DNA of 64,000 nt. Source: Pardosa pseudoannulata (Eukaryota > Arthropoda > Arachnida > Araneae > Lycosidae). Both the position numbers and the translations under genes were made by a program. The notes beneath the pieces were generated by a model, which ran no database searches, was not told the DNA's origin, and saw only the letters and a program-made list of their open reading frames with translations. The stretch lies in contig CM063503.1 of NCBI GenBank assembly GCA_032207245.1, forward strand, positions 57,457,517 to 57,521,516. The letters are read 5' to 3'. The stretch's first letter is position 1, and every line of letters begins with the position of its first letter. Shown here piece after piece: positions 16,649 through 29,456 of the stretch.

Positions 16649-18155
16649 ATTTAGAAAGTTTTAATATTCAACTAAAACTTGTATTTAAGTTAAGTAGCTT
16701 TTTCATTTGACAAATATGGTCAAAAATATCTATATGCAATTCTACAATTTTAGAAGTAAAAAATACATACCAAGTTTTATCCAACAATCCTCCTTGGATT
16801 TTTAAGTTATTATTTTCATTTCAAAGACATGAATAAAAAATATTTCTGGGAGGGGGATTTTTAAGATTTAATGAATTTTAAAAACATCAAAATTCATCCA
16901 AATTAAGGTGAAAGCTTTACAATTACGCTAATTTTCCTGTGCGTACTTTCCTCGTGTGTACGAAAGAGTAAAATAAGTTGATGCTATAATATTGCTTAGT
17001 ATGTTTGTATGATCAAATGAAAAGAAAGTAAAAACTTAATACGTGTTCTACATTACCAAACCAATTCAAAATTAACTCACTCTCTTGATCACTTGATTCT
17101 TATATGAAACTCATAATTTTAAGAATAAAAAAATAGTTTAACAATTTTTAGCAAACTTTCATCTTCAATCCTACTTATTATAAACCGAGGCCTAATAGAA
17201 GGCTGGAAATTTGATTTAGTTCTCTATAACAGTTAGTAGCACAATACTAAAATCTGAGGAAAGATAAAAACATGCCTAAAACTTTAAAGAAGTGAATACA
17301 GAAACAAAATATTTTGTTTCAGTTGGATTTTTGACTCTTTAATAATAATTTCATCAAAATTCTTTCTAACATTGTAAAATGCTAATATTAGTAGAACGTT
17401 TCCGTATAAATGCATTGTCTGCTTAGTTTAATAATCTGTTTTCTATTTCAATCTTCACCTTCAGTTATTGGAGCTTCTTATGAGGCTCCATGAACTTTAT
17501 TTAATAGGATTATGGTGAAAACATTATTTATTCTACATAATCTATAACACTATTTCATGTTTAATAATTCACAAAATATTTTTATTTGATTTTCATATAA
17601 TATTTGTTCCTGGAAGTTAAAAGAATTATAAAAGGATGTTTATAGTAGGACACTTTAAATGTTCAGTAACAATAAAAAAGTACAATAACATAAAGGGGTT
17701 TAGGAATTAAACATTTACATAAAATATTTAAGTCTATAAAACACAAATTAATTAGAAACTTGACACAGGAAATTTCCAACCTTTATTTTAGGTCATTATA
17801 TATATTATAACTTAATATTCACACTTACAAAAAATATTTTAAACCAATAAATATTAGAATTCAATGTGAAACTTTTTATTCTTATTTTGTTATTCATCCA
17901 CTGGAATGATGTTACCATCATAATAAAGTACAAAAATATAACTCATTTCTATTACCATAATACATCAAATAGGCATTAAAACTTGGATCTGTAAATAAAA
18001 GTTCAAGAGAAAAACTTTTATTACCTACGAGTTAAGGCTATTCATTTTTTAAGTAATTACATAAAACACATTCGCACTTAGACTTTAAATAAGTAATTTA
18101 AGTTAAGAAATTTTATATGAAAATAAACTATAAGAACATAGTGCACTACATATTA
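16649..18155. other. AT-rich sequence, nothing recognised
   Basis: No repeat, transposon end or coding signal is supported. The last two bases (TA, 18154-18155) are the target duplication of the following Tc1 element. Confidence 0.5.
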
Positions 18156-19224
18156 CACTTATGTCCATAAATTAAGGATAATGAAGTTCAGGCAATGAAA
18201 GAGACAAAAGCAAAACAAATTTGAATTATTTGTAAAGTCTATTTATTAAACAAAAGGTAAAGAGTAAAAAAGATGCTATATGTTTGACATAATTAATAAA
18301 AATCGCGATTTTTACTCCCTGGAGCAAATTTCAAAAAAGAACCTATTTACAGAAAACAGTATAACATGGTTAGTATGATGGTTAATACGGAGTATGTTTC
18401 CCGGACGATGCAATACAAGCGTTACAACGCCTACGCATGCTGAGTATCAGATTATCAATCTGATCTTGGGGAAAATTACACCACTCATCAAGCAATGCCC
18501 TCCGAAGTTACTTAGACAGTTGGGATGGGGTTGACGGGATGCAATTCGTCGGCCAAGCATGTCCCACACATGCTCTATTGGATTCAAGTCCGGTGAGTAT
18601 AGTAAGGGGAACACATCTGACAGGCCTACGAGCATATAGACCAATGTTCCCTAAGCGTCTGTACACGGTCTGCATTGAAACTGTCGTACCGGTAGCTGAA
18701 GAGAGCTGACGAGACAGGTCTGATGCTGTGCTCCGTCTGTTTCTTTTGGCAGTAACTGCCAAATACCGGTCATCATTCGGCGTAGTAACTCGGGGCGACC
18801 TGTGCTGTAACATCTACTCACATTACCATCATGTTTGAATCGTTGCCAAAGCCTGGAGATGACACTCTGGGCGATTCCAAGTTCCTCGGATACTTCCAGC
18901 TGGGTATGTCCACATTCCAGTCGTCCGATAATTCTACTACGTAAAAAATCATCCAAATGCTTCCTTTGTGCCATAACTATGCGGTTATTGCACTGAAAGG
19001 CTTTTAAAGCGCTTGTGAACAATTTTACTTCTTTGCTACCATTCCTTATATACCTCTTTCATACACTCTCGTCATTGTGACGTACTATCCGCGCCATCTG
19101 GTGGTTTCCTGCAATTTGCATATTCTTCTTCAAGATGTGTGTGATAATTCTACAGGTGAAATTTTTATTTTAGAGCTCAATTTCTGTGTGATTCTGAATT
19201 ATCCTTAATTTATGGACATGAGTG
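18156..19224 (-). mobile_element. Internally deleted Tc1-like transposon
   Basis: The ends are inverted repeats of about 27 bp: 18156-18182 starts CACTTATGTCCATAAATTAA and 19198-19224 is its reverse complement with one mismatch (CACTCATG at the tip). The element is flanked by TA on both sides (18154-18155 and 19225-19226), the Tc1/mariner target duplication. Length is 1069 bp, shorter than the usual 1.3-1.7 kb because the middle of the transposase is missing. It lies in otherwise unremarkable AT-rich DNA and is clearly more GC-rich than its host sequence. Confidence 0.93.
18382..18974 (-). pseudogene. Tc1-like transposase remnant, catalytic core deleted
   Basis: Cut-and-paste transposase of the Tc1 family (DD34E DDE enzyme acting in the nucleus on its own inverted repeats), now broken. 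The minus strand starts MAQRKHLDDFLRSRIIGRLE at 18974. It continues through a helix-turn-helix (LEVSEELGIAQSVISRLWQR) to the GRP hook. A frameshift near 18800 follows. The second DNA-binding part then reads TTPNDDRYLAVTAKRN and YRRLGNIGLYARRP in another frame. After 'VRCVPLT' the sequence jumps to YSPDLNPIEHVWDMLGRR, which carries the last catalytic acidic residue, and ends GKHTPY-stop at 18382. The first two catalytic Asp regions are therefore gone. There is one deletion of over 100 codons plus at least two frame changes, so it is non-functional. Confidence 0.9.
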
Positions 19225-19559
19225 TAAATGCAAAGTGTTTTAGTGTCAGATATAAATGGCTCAAGGTAGAAGTAATCAATTACATAGACAAAATAATATA
19301 AATCTATAACAGTTAAAAATATAATCATCAAAACCACTAAATATATATTTGATCCTATTTCACATTTTTATACATGAAAAATGTTATCTTATGAAATTGT
19401 CTGGTCTAGACATCCTTAATTATACAAATAAGAGTAATGAATTTGCTTCAGATTCAATATTGCTGACACAATGTTTACACAAAATAAAGACATTGAAATG
19501 ACAGGAAATAAAACCAGAGTTCACTTTTAATTAAAATTTACTCCAGTTCCGATTACTCT
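19225..19559. other. AT-rich spacer
   Basis: Nothing recognised between the Tc1 element and the first traces of the ~340-bp satellite. Confidence 0.4.
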
Positions 19560-20026
19560 ATTAAATCATTCTACAACTACCTCATTTTAAAAGTCACCAA
19601 TTTTTTTATGCTTAATGAAAAATTCAGGCATTTCTGCAAGATATTCTAGCAAATGACTTGAAAGTACTTAATTATTAGTTTTTTTACCGTTAGGTTTTGA
19701 TCGAATAGCACTACGCGTTTATTTCTAGTGGCTTTATTTCTCTATAATAATATTTTAATAATATATTAAACCATTCAGGAAGTACATAAGAAAAGCCGAT
19801 TGCATTTTTAAAAGGAAGCTTAATCTTCAATCATAAATCGCTCCTTAGCTAAATGATTTAGTTATAAGGAGAATTCTTATTTAATATGAGAATATGGAAA
19901 ACTCTTTTTAAATACCTTACATTTAAATACACATAATATTTAATAAACAAATGTAAAATTTCTCTTTCCTATTAATATAGATAAATTTAAAAAAATTAAA
20001 TAATTAATTTTTCCTAATTTTTCATG
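19560..20026. repeat. Decayed left flank of the ~340-bp satellite
   Basis: The segment 'cgctccttagctaaatgatttagttataagga' (split around 19842-19873) and the preceding 'attcaggaagtacataagaaaagccgattgc' resemble monomer parts at 26250-26350 and 23130-23160. This is one poorly preserved monomer leading into the homogenised core. Confidence 0.6.
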
Positions 20027-23000
20027 TAACGAATATTAATATCTCCTCCGTCAGCGAGCAGTACTTAAGCTGTTCTTACAACACCTTGATAACACTTTAA
20101 AAGGTTACCTTGTCGTCTTTTGATACTGAAGACAATGAACAAATTATTTAATAATAAATTTAAAATTCTGATGTCATACAAAAAAAATGTATGATATAAT
20201 AGAAATTTAAAAAAAAGGTCATGCGATGCCCAGATGAGATTTTTTCTATTTGATAACACAACCAGCACTAAGTACAACATAACAGTAATTATTTAATACG
20301 AAAATACGAAATTAAATAATTAATTTTCCCCGGTTAATTAGTTTTTCCCCTGGACTCATATAACGAATATTAATACTTCGGGACTTTTAGAGAGCTGTAC
20401 TTAAGCTCTTCTTACAAAACCCCTTGATAACACTATAAAAGGTTACCTTGTCGTCTTTTGATACTGAAGACAATGTACAAATTATTTAATAATAAATTTA
20501 AAATTCTGATGTCATACAAAAAAAAATGTATGATATAATAGAAATTAAAAAAAGGTCATGCGATGCCCAGATGAGATTTTTTTCTATTTGATAACACAAC
20601 CAGCCCTAAGTACAACATAACAGTAATTATTTAATACGAAAATACGAAATTAAATAATTAATTTTCCCCGGTTAATTAGTTTTTCCCCTGGACTCATATA
20701 ACGAATATTAATACTTCGGGACTTTTAGAGAGCTGTACTTAAGCTCTTCTTACAAAACCCCTTGATAACACTATAAAAGGTTACCTTGTCGTCTTTGGAT
20801 ACTGAAGACAATGTGCAAATTATTCGCATAGTAAATTTAAAAGTCTGATGTCATACAGAATAAAAAATAAAATGCATTATATAATAAAAATTTTTAAAAA
20901 AAGTCATGCGGTGCCCACATCAGATTTTTTTTTCTATTTGATAACACAACCAGCCCTATGTACAACATAAAAGTAATTATTCAATACGAAAATATGAAAT
21001 TACATAATTAATTTTTCCCGGTGAATTAGTTTTTCCCCCGGACTTGTATAACGAATATTGATACTTCGGGACTCCGTCAGAGAGCAGTACTTAAGCTCTT
21101 CTTACAACACCTTGGGAACACGATAAAAGGTTACCTTCAGAAACGAAATCGTCTTTCAATATTGAAAACAATGTGCAAATTATTCGTATAATAAATTTAA
21201 AATTCTGATGTCATACAAAATTTTAAAAAAATGTATGATATAATAGGAATAAAAGAATGTCATGTGGTGCCCTCATCAGATATTTTTCTATTTGATAACA
21301 CAACCAACCCTAAGTACAACATAACAGTATATATTTAATACGAAAATACGAAATTAAATAATTAATTTTCCCCGGTTAATTAGTTTTTCCCCTGGCCTCA
21401 TATAACGAATATTAATACTTCGGGACTTTTAGAGAGCAGTACTTAAGCTCTTCTTACAAAACCCCTTGATAACATTTTAAAAGGTTACCTTGTCGTCTTT
21501 TGATACTGAAGACAATGTACAAACTATTTAATAATAAATTTAAAATTCTGATGTCATACAAAAAAAAATGTATGATATAATAGAAATTAAAAAAAGGTCA
21601 TGCGATGCCCAGATGAGATTTTTTCTATTTGATAACACAACCAGCACTAAGTACAACATAACAGTAATTATTTAATACGAAAATACGAAATTAAATAATT
21701 AATTTTCCCCGGTTAATTAGTTTTTCCCCTGGACTCATATAACGAATATTAATACTTCGGGACTTTTAGAGAGCAGTACTTAAGCTCTTCTTACAAAACC
21801 CCTTGATAACATTTTAAAAGGTTACCTTGTCGTCTTTTGATACTGAAGACAATGTACAAACTATTTAATAATAAATTTAAAATTCTGATGTCATACAAAA
21901 AAAAATGTATGATATAATAGAAATTAAAAAAAGGTCATGCGATGCCCAGATGAGATTTTTTTCTATTTGATAACACAACCAGCCCTAAGTACAACATAAC
22001 AGTAATTATTAATACGAAAATACGAAATTAAATAATTAATTTCCCCGGTTAATTAGTTTTTCCCCTGGACTCATATAACGAATATTAATACTTCGGGACT
22101 TTTAGAGAGCTGTACTTAAGCTCTTCTTACAAAACCCCTTGATAACACTATAAAAGGTTACCTTGTCGTCTTTGGATACTGAAGACAATGTGCAAATTAT
22201 TCGCATAGTAAATTTAAAAGTCTGATGTCATACAGAATAAAAAATAAAATGCATTATATAATAAAAATTTTTAAAAAAAGTCATGCGGTGCCCACATCAG
22301 ATTTTTTTTTCTATTTGATAACACAACCAGCCCTATGTACAACATAAAAGTAATTATTCAATACGAAAATATGAAATTACATAATTAATTTTTCCCGGTT
22401 AATTAGTTTTTTTCCCCAGGCCTCATGTATAACGAATATTGATACTTCGGGACTCCGTCAGAGAGCAGTACTTAAGCTCTTCTTACAACACCTTGGGAAC
22501 ACGATAAAAGGTTACCTTCAGAAACGAAATCGTCTTTCAATATTGAAAACAATGTGCAAATTATTCGTATAATAAATTTAAAATTCTGATGTCATACAAA
22601 ATTTTAAAAAAATGTATGATATAATAGGAATAAAAGAATGTCATGTGGTGCCCTCATCAGATATTTTTCTATTTGATAACACAACCAACCCTAAGTACAA
22701 CATAACAGTATATATTTAATACGAAAATACGAAATTAAATAATTAATTTTCCCCGGTTAATTAGTTTTTCCCCTGGCCTCATATAACGAATATTAATACT
22801 TCGGGACTTTTAGAGAGCAGTACTTAAGCTCTTCTTACAAAACCCCTTGATAACATTTTAAAAGGTTACCTTGTCGTCTTTTGATACTGAAGACAATGTA
22901 CAAACTATTTAATAATAAATTTAAAATTCTGATGTCATACAAAAAAAAATGTATGATATAATAGAAATTAAAAAAAGGTCATGCGATGCCCAGATGAGAT

Positions 23001-23107
23001 TTTTTTCTATTTGATAACACAACCAGCCCTAAGTACAACATAACAGTAATTATTTAATACGAAAATTCGAAATTAAATAATTAATTTTTCCCGGTTAATT
23101 AGTTTTT
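20027..23107. repeat. Nine-monomer satellite core with higher-order repeat
   Basis: Monomers start with 'taacgaatatt' at 20027, 20361, 20699, 21049, 21403, 21740, 22076, 22430 and 22784 (lengths about 334-354 bp). Variant markers show order. Monomers 3 and 7 share 'tcgcatagtaaatttaaaag', monomers 4 and 8 share 'cagaaacgaaatcgtc', and monomers 5 and 9 share 'cctggcctcat'. The array therefore repeats as a block of four monomers, about 1.38 kb (20699 to 22076, 21049 to 22430, 21403 to 22784), almost identical between blocks. Every monomer contains the 11-bp near-palindrome AAGGTTACCTT. No shared protein frame is visible. Confidence 0.95.
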
Positions 23108-26100
23108 ACAACATAACAGCAATTATTTAATAAAAAAAGCTGATTGCTATTAAAAATCACTAATGACTTAATTATGAATCACTTCACAGATGAATATAGT
23201 AAATATAAGGAAAATTATCAAGCAATAACAGAATTATTCAATAACTGAAAAAAGAGAAAGAATTGCCTAAACTATCTCGTTTTATACGTAAATAAGATTT
23301 TGATTACTAATGAACAATTTTTACATATCTGATGCACACCCCAACATATGAATTGAAATAAAAATATTTTTCATTGTTAGACTTTTCTTGGACATTGGAT
23401 TATATACTTCCAAGTTCATGTATTTCACTATGATAAAAAAATGAACTAGTTCTTAAAAACAAAGACGATGTTATTAGAAAAAACAGCTATATTCTATAAT
23501 GACAACTGATGATTCAATCATCGATTACTCATTTTGTAAATGATTGGTTATAATAAGAATTATGGTACAATAACCACATTATTTCCTGAGAGAAAACCAA
23601 GATAATTATATCACCTTCATCTTCCTTTGATTTTGATTTCTATTCGATATTTGTAACATTTCATGTGCATATTTTAATGTATAAATTAAAATAATAACTT
23701 AATTATTTAGTTTTTCCCTATACTTTTTTAACATTGCAATATATTTCTCAGGTGTTTAGAATTTAAACCACTCGTGAATTGCAATGACTACGCAATAATA
23801 CTGAACGATTACTCTTTCATTATAAATAACAATCCAATTACTGATTACATCTCAGTTAAATGGTTTGATTATAAGGGGAACTATGGCATAATTGCATCAT
23901 TTTTAAGGGGAAAAATTGAAAAGTGCATTTCTAAAATACCGTAAAGCCACCCAAATTTTGATCGTCAATGAACAATTGTTAAATTTTTGCTGCGGAATTT
24001 AGTAGAAGAAAAATAAAAGAAAATCTTAATTAATTTTGATCTTGTTTGGGAATCGTGACGTATATACTCAAGTTGCTTTATTTACCTGTGATAACAAAAA
24101 TAACTAGTCCTAAATTGCAATGATTATGTAAAAAGGAATACTTAATGTATTTTATGAAGGCTAACGACCAAATAACGACCCCTAAGCTAAATTGTCATTT
24201 TTTTCATCTTAGTCACGAGAATTATGACATAATAACAGATTTTATTGGAATGAAACCACGAAATTATTTTTCCTCAACTATCTCATTTTAAATACCACCC
24301 AGATTTCTAATGAACAAATGTAAAATTGTTGTCACATTTTAGTATGAATTGTAAAAACTTGAATTTAATTTTTTTTCGCCGTAAGATTTTTCTCCAACAT
24401 CGCTTAGTTTTATTCCAATTGTTTTACTTTTATGAATAAACAATTTGAATCACAATTGTTCAATGACTACAATGACAATTCAATGACGATTGCTTTGTTT
24501 TTGGAAATAACGTATCAAAATTTCTCAGCTAAATAGTTTGGTTTTAAGGGGAACTATATCATAATAACTGCAACTTTAATAAGAGAAAACGGAAAAGGAC
24601 ATTTTTTTCTACCAACTTTTAACCCTTTTTGAAACATCGTTAAATGTTTGCTGTATATTCAAATAGACGAAGCAAAGCAAAATCTTAATTGATTTCCACT
24701 TTTTGATTTTGCTCGTGAATCACGATGTGTATACTCAAGTTGATTTATTTCTCTCTGATAGTAAAATTAACTAGTCCTAAAGTACAATGACTATGTATTA
24801 AGAAAAACTTACTACATTTTAAACATCAAGTGACGTTTCATTTCTTAGATAAACGGTTTGGCCATAAAGAGAATTATGACAGAACTAAAGCATTAATGAA
24901 TGGAAGATTATTAGAAAAGTATTTTCTATTATCTCAATTCAAATATTACCCAGATTTAAATTTTCTAATGGACAAGTATAACTTTCCTGCCACATATTTC
25001 AATTAATGATCTGAAGAGAACTTTATTATTTAATTTTTTTCAACTCCAGATCTTTCTCAAACATTGTAATATAGTTATTCAGGTAATTTTTTTCTATAGG
25101 TTAACAAACGGATGCACTCGTGATTTATATAAGCTATGTAATAAGAAAATTTGGTTGCACTTAAAAAAATTAACTATTCATACATAGATAGCACTTTAGA
25201 TAAATGGTTTGATTATAAGAGGAATTATCCCAGATAGCAAATTTAGTTTGCCGCAAAATTGCAGCAGTCTTGCTTTGCAAGCCTGCAAACTTGCAGCAAG
25301 TTCAGCATGACAAGTCTGCAAGTTTGAAACAAGACTGCAGCAAGTCTACGCAAACTTCGAAGTCACCATACCTCCAACTTGCAGCAAACTTGTCATGCAA
25401 GTTACAGTACACTTGTCGTGCAAGTTTGCCGCAAACTTCTCATATCAAACTTGCAGCAAGTTCATTGCAAACCACGGTTGAGAAAAATTCACTTAAAAGT
25501 TAAAATTTTCAACATAGGTTTAACATGGCCCAATACACGTGCATGAAAACGAAGGCATTGCTTAGTGAATTAATAGAATTAATACATCTATTTAATTTAT
25601 TAGAAATTTCAGATAGTTGCAAATTATAGAGAAATGCTATTTTAAAAATAACCACACTGGAATAATTAAAATAATAAATGCCTTTTAAAAGATCCATAGC
25701 AGCTTGCGGAATGGCACGTTTGCCATGTTGTCATTCTTGTCTTTGGCCGGGAAACGATTGCGCATGCGCTCGTTACCTTAACTCTCATGCAATGATGGGA
25801 ATTTTAGCTTGTTCCAAGTGTGTCATAACAAGATTGCCACAGTTTTGCAGCAAAATTGCTTTGCAAAGGATGCTTTGCATTATGCACCGTCTAACTTGCA
25901 GGAGCTTTGCTGCAAGTTTGTCGCGTAAAATTTGTTATGACAAGATATTATCCAGAAAAAATCAAACTTGCTGCAAGTATGCATGCTATCTGGAATAACA
26001 ATAGTCTTATTTAATGGGGAAAACACCAAGAAAGTGTCTTTAATTATCCATTTTAAAAATCACCTAGATTTTCATTCCTAATGAACAAATGAATTTCCTA

Positions 26101-26480
26101 ATAAACATTCCTGCTATGTATTTTAGTAGATGCATTGAGAGGAACTTAATTATTTAATTTTTTCACCATTTTATTTTTCTTAAATACTGATACATATTTA
26201 TTTAAGTAGCTATATTTTTGTGTATTTACAAACTAAACCAGTCCAGAAGTACAGTGACGATGCAATAAGAAATGCCGGTTGCATTTTATAAAGGCAACTA
26301 ACGATCCAATTACGGATCGCTCCTTAGCTAAATGGTTTGATTGTAAGAGGAATTATAACACAATGACAGTATTATTTAATGGGAGAAAATTGTGAAAGTA
26401 TATCATTATTTTTAAAATCAAGCAGTGAGACCCAATTTTAAATCTTTCCGCATCGAATACCATGAAAGGTATACACTTTT
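23108..26480. repeat. Decayed right flank of the ~340-bp satellite
   Basis: Old monomers are anchored by 'aatggtttgattataagrggaattat'-type motifs (written here in parts: 'ggtttgattataag' then 'gaattat'). They lie near 23540, 23861, 24205, 24530, 24848, 25197 and 26320, about 320-350 bp apart, allowing for the 764-bp insertion at 25230. Each is followed by 'aataac' and 'tatttaatggg'-like sequence. Divergence is roughly 30%, far more than in the core, as expected if only the centre of the array is homogenised. Confidence 0.75.
25230..25993. mobile_element. Non-autonomous inverted-repeat element (MITE-like), 764 bp
   Basis: The ends are CCAGATAGCA (25230-25239) and TGCTATCTGG (25984-25993), a perfect 10-bp inverted repeat. 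The element interrupts a satellite monomer: neighbouring monomers read 'gaattat' straight into 'aataaca', here separated by 764 bp. Both arms are packed with the self-complementary motif 'aaacttgcagcaagttt' and its variants. The central 250 bp lacks them and contains GCGCATGCGC at 25760-25769. Target duplication is unclear. There is no transposase; two short frames (25270-25503 and 25678-25998) only read through the repeats. The superfamily is unassigned. Confidence 0.75.
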
Positions 26481-28786
26481 ACAGAATTCTAAAATGAATT
26501 ACACATAAGTGGAAATTTATAATTAGAATTCTAAAGAAACGAATTTTCTATTCCTGGAATAAAGATACGTTGCGCTTCCTTGGTATAATGACCGAACTCC
26601 TAACATTATATTTTGACTCATTAATCAATTCTAAGGATTTAATTAATTTCACTTCTAATGTTAACATTTGGCAATTAATTAGCTTTCAAAAGATTCCCCG
26701 AATGCTTTTTTATTGTTGAAGTTGTGCAATATTTATCAGCAAATAATTTATAAATAACATATTAAGAGCTTTCAAATTTTACTGCTTCCTTTACTAGAAA
26801 ATGTAAAAGCTTCAGCTTCATATAAATTAACTTAATTCCTTAATACTTTCATTTATAAAATTTAATTTATAATTTTAACGGTATAATCATTTTTAAACAT
26901 TTAAAGAAGCTTAAATGTGTTATAAACAATGTAAATTAGGTTTTTTTTTTTTTTTTTTTTTTTTTAATCCCGGAAAACAGTCTTGGTATTTCCAATGAAA
27001 TGTTAGAAGCATTGATACCGGCACACTAAATGCATTCAGAAATAGTAATTTTGGAAATAAAAAGAAAAATTAAAGCAAGTAAACACACATTTTGTTTTTA
27101 GAAAATAAATAACATATTTGAAGCTTTATTCCATTTTAGAAGCAGACAATAGGAAAATTTTAAAATGCTTTTTACAAGAATAAACTATTTTACTTCTCAT
27201 GCATCGTAATGCATTTTAAAATATTCGGTAGTATCAAAAGACAATAAAACATTTTGCTGTTAGTAAATACAAAATAACAAGAAAAATACAAGTGTATAAA
27301 AATTTTGATATTAGCTCAATCAATCCATTAATATTTGAGGTTTAATTTTTTAAATTGCTATCCAAATGCTTTATTTGTTTTACTTTCATACCTCCATTAT
27401 TGGGAATTATCAGTAACATTAAATACCTTAAAATATGCTAACATAAAATATTTAGAATTTAATAATAAATTTATCTGACGTTATTAATTTCTAAAAGCTA
27501 TTTCAATTACTTAGATGGTCACAAAGGCCTTAAAACCCAGTTTTACATGTAAAATCATTAGTTTTTCTTTGAATATAAAATCAACACACTTATTTAAGTA
27601 CGTTTTCTAAAAGAAAAGGTTAGCTAAAAGAAATACGATTTATGGTTTTTCTAACCAAATTTCTATTGAGGCTACCATGGATGTTCAACTGAGATAAATT
27701 TGTCTAAAAACTGTATATTTCTTTCTCACTTAATTGTGAAATAGATATAAGAAAAAATAACAAAAAGGATACTGTAACATACATTACATTACATTGATTA
27801 TCACTAAAACAGACAATTCAGTTATTACTAATATTTAAACATTTTTAAAACAATTGGTTTCGAATTTTACAAGCATCTAAAATGCTGTAGGTGCATTTTA
27901 ATAGTTATAAACCTTAGATTTTTCGATTCTTTACTTTATATAGTATAAAATAAGGGTTAGTTAAAATAAATAGATTTTATATAACGTACTTCTACCTCAC
28001 TAGTATCAAAATCTAATGACAGGCTTCTCGTAATTTGTTTTTCCTTACTTTCCAGACCGTAGACACAAAGATACTCATACGGGGGACGACTAGTCGTTTA
28101 TAACAGCTTCTTATTAAAATATATTCTTTCAGCACTTCTGTGTGCAGTAAATATATCTTTCGTTGCCAATCTTAAATACTCTTCTTCTCAATATTTTTCG
28201 CATACAACCCATTATGTCCTTAATTCATATAAAGTAAGAGTTTAGCACGGTTTCCTATTACGTCCTTACTTAATCCTTCGTAAGTCAGTGTTAATACTTT
28301 CGCTCACAGTCATATGTCTCTAACAAGGATTTTCCTTACATCCGAAAACATAATTTTGGATGTTTGAATAATAAGTACAAAAATTAACTTTTTTAAATAA
28401 CAACATCTGTTTACTCACAAGAAGGCGGCAATTCAATAGCGGTCACAGAAACTAGTGCTGTAGAAATACCTACGAATATTTTTGACATCACTTAAGCCCA
28501 TGGAAAACGAATAATATGTATTGGAAAGGAAGAATAGCAGAAATATTTGTCTAAACAATTACTAATTAAATAACATTCTGAAAACTGCTGTGATCATATT
28601 TCTATGCTTTGGATATTTCACACGGCCATAACTGATCCAAACGAATTATGTCTTACAATTTTCACAGAAAAATTTGTGCTGAAAAAAATTGCATATGGTT
28701 AAATATTTACTATAGATATAGAAAAAAATCATAGACTCTTTTTCAAAAATTTGTCACCATTTCATCACTTTCTAATGTGGGTTTTT
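26481..28786. other. AT-rich sequence with a T25 tract
   Basis: No gene or repeat array is recognised. A run of 25 T lies at 26941-26965. Confidence 0.5.
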
Positions 28787-29456
28787 CATTCATACCTTAG
28801 ACTAGGGATTGGTTTGAAATGTGCCTTAGGGACACAACACACTTCCTTATACTGGAAAAAGTTATTAGAATATCACGCTAGGAAGCACATGGAGATGTGA
28901 TCCCATCTACAGAGGGTGTTCATTCATACTTTGGACTAAGGTTTGGTTTGAAATGTACCTTAGGGACACAACACACTTCCTTATACAGGATAAAGTTATT
29001 AGAATATCACGCTAGGAAGCACACGGAAATGTGATCCCATCTATAGAGGGTGTTCATTCATACTTTGGACTAGGGTTTGGTTTGAAATGTGCCTTAAGGA
29101 CACAACACACTTCCTTATACAGGATAAAGTTATTAAAACATCATGCTGGGGAGCACATGGAAATGTGATCCCATCTACAGAGGGTGTTCATTCATACTTT
29201 GGACTAGGGTTTGGTTTGAAATGTGCCTTAAGGACACAACACACTTCCTTATACAGGATAAAGTTATTAGAATATCACGCTAGGAAGCACACGGAAATGT
29301 GATCCCATCTATAGAGGGTGTTCATTCATACTTTGGACTAGGGTTTGGTTTGAAATGTGCCTTAAGGACACAACACACTTCCTTATACAGGATAAAGTTA
29401 TTAAAACATCATGCTGGGGAGCACATGGAAATGTGATCCCATCTACAGAGAGTGTT
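28787..29456. repeat. Five-copy 134-bp array with dimer structure
   Basis: 'cattcatac' begins units at 28787, 28921, 29055, 29189 and 29323, and a further break lies at 29457; every step is exactly 134 bp. Units 2 and 4 share 'acgctaggaagcacacgg'. Units 3 and 5 share 'atgctggggagcacatgg'. So units 2-3 and 4-5 form a 268-bp dimer repeat. Since 134 is not a multiple of 3, frames that read through (such as 29087-29302 and 29355-29537) shift in each unit and are not genes. Confidence 0.95.

Noticed and set aside
24619..24630. TTAACCCTTTTT as another TTAA element end
   Set aside because: It lies within a decayed satellite monomer, and no partner end exists nearby.
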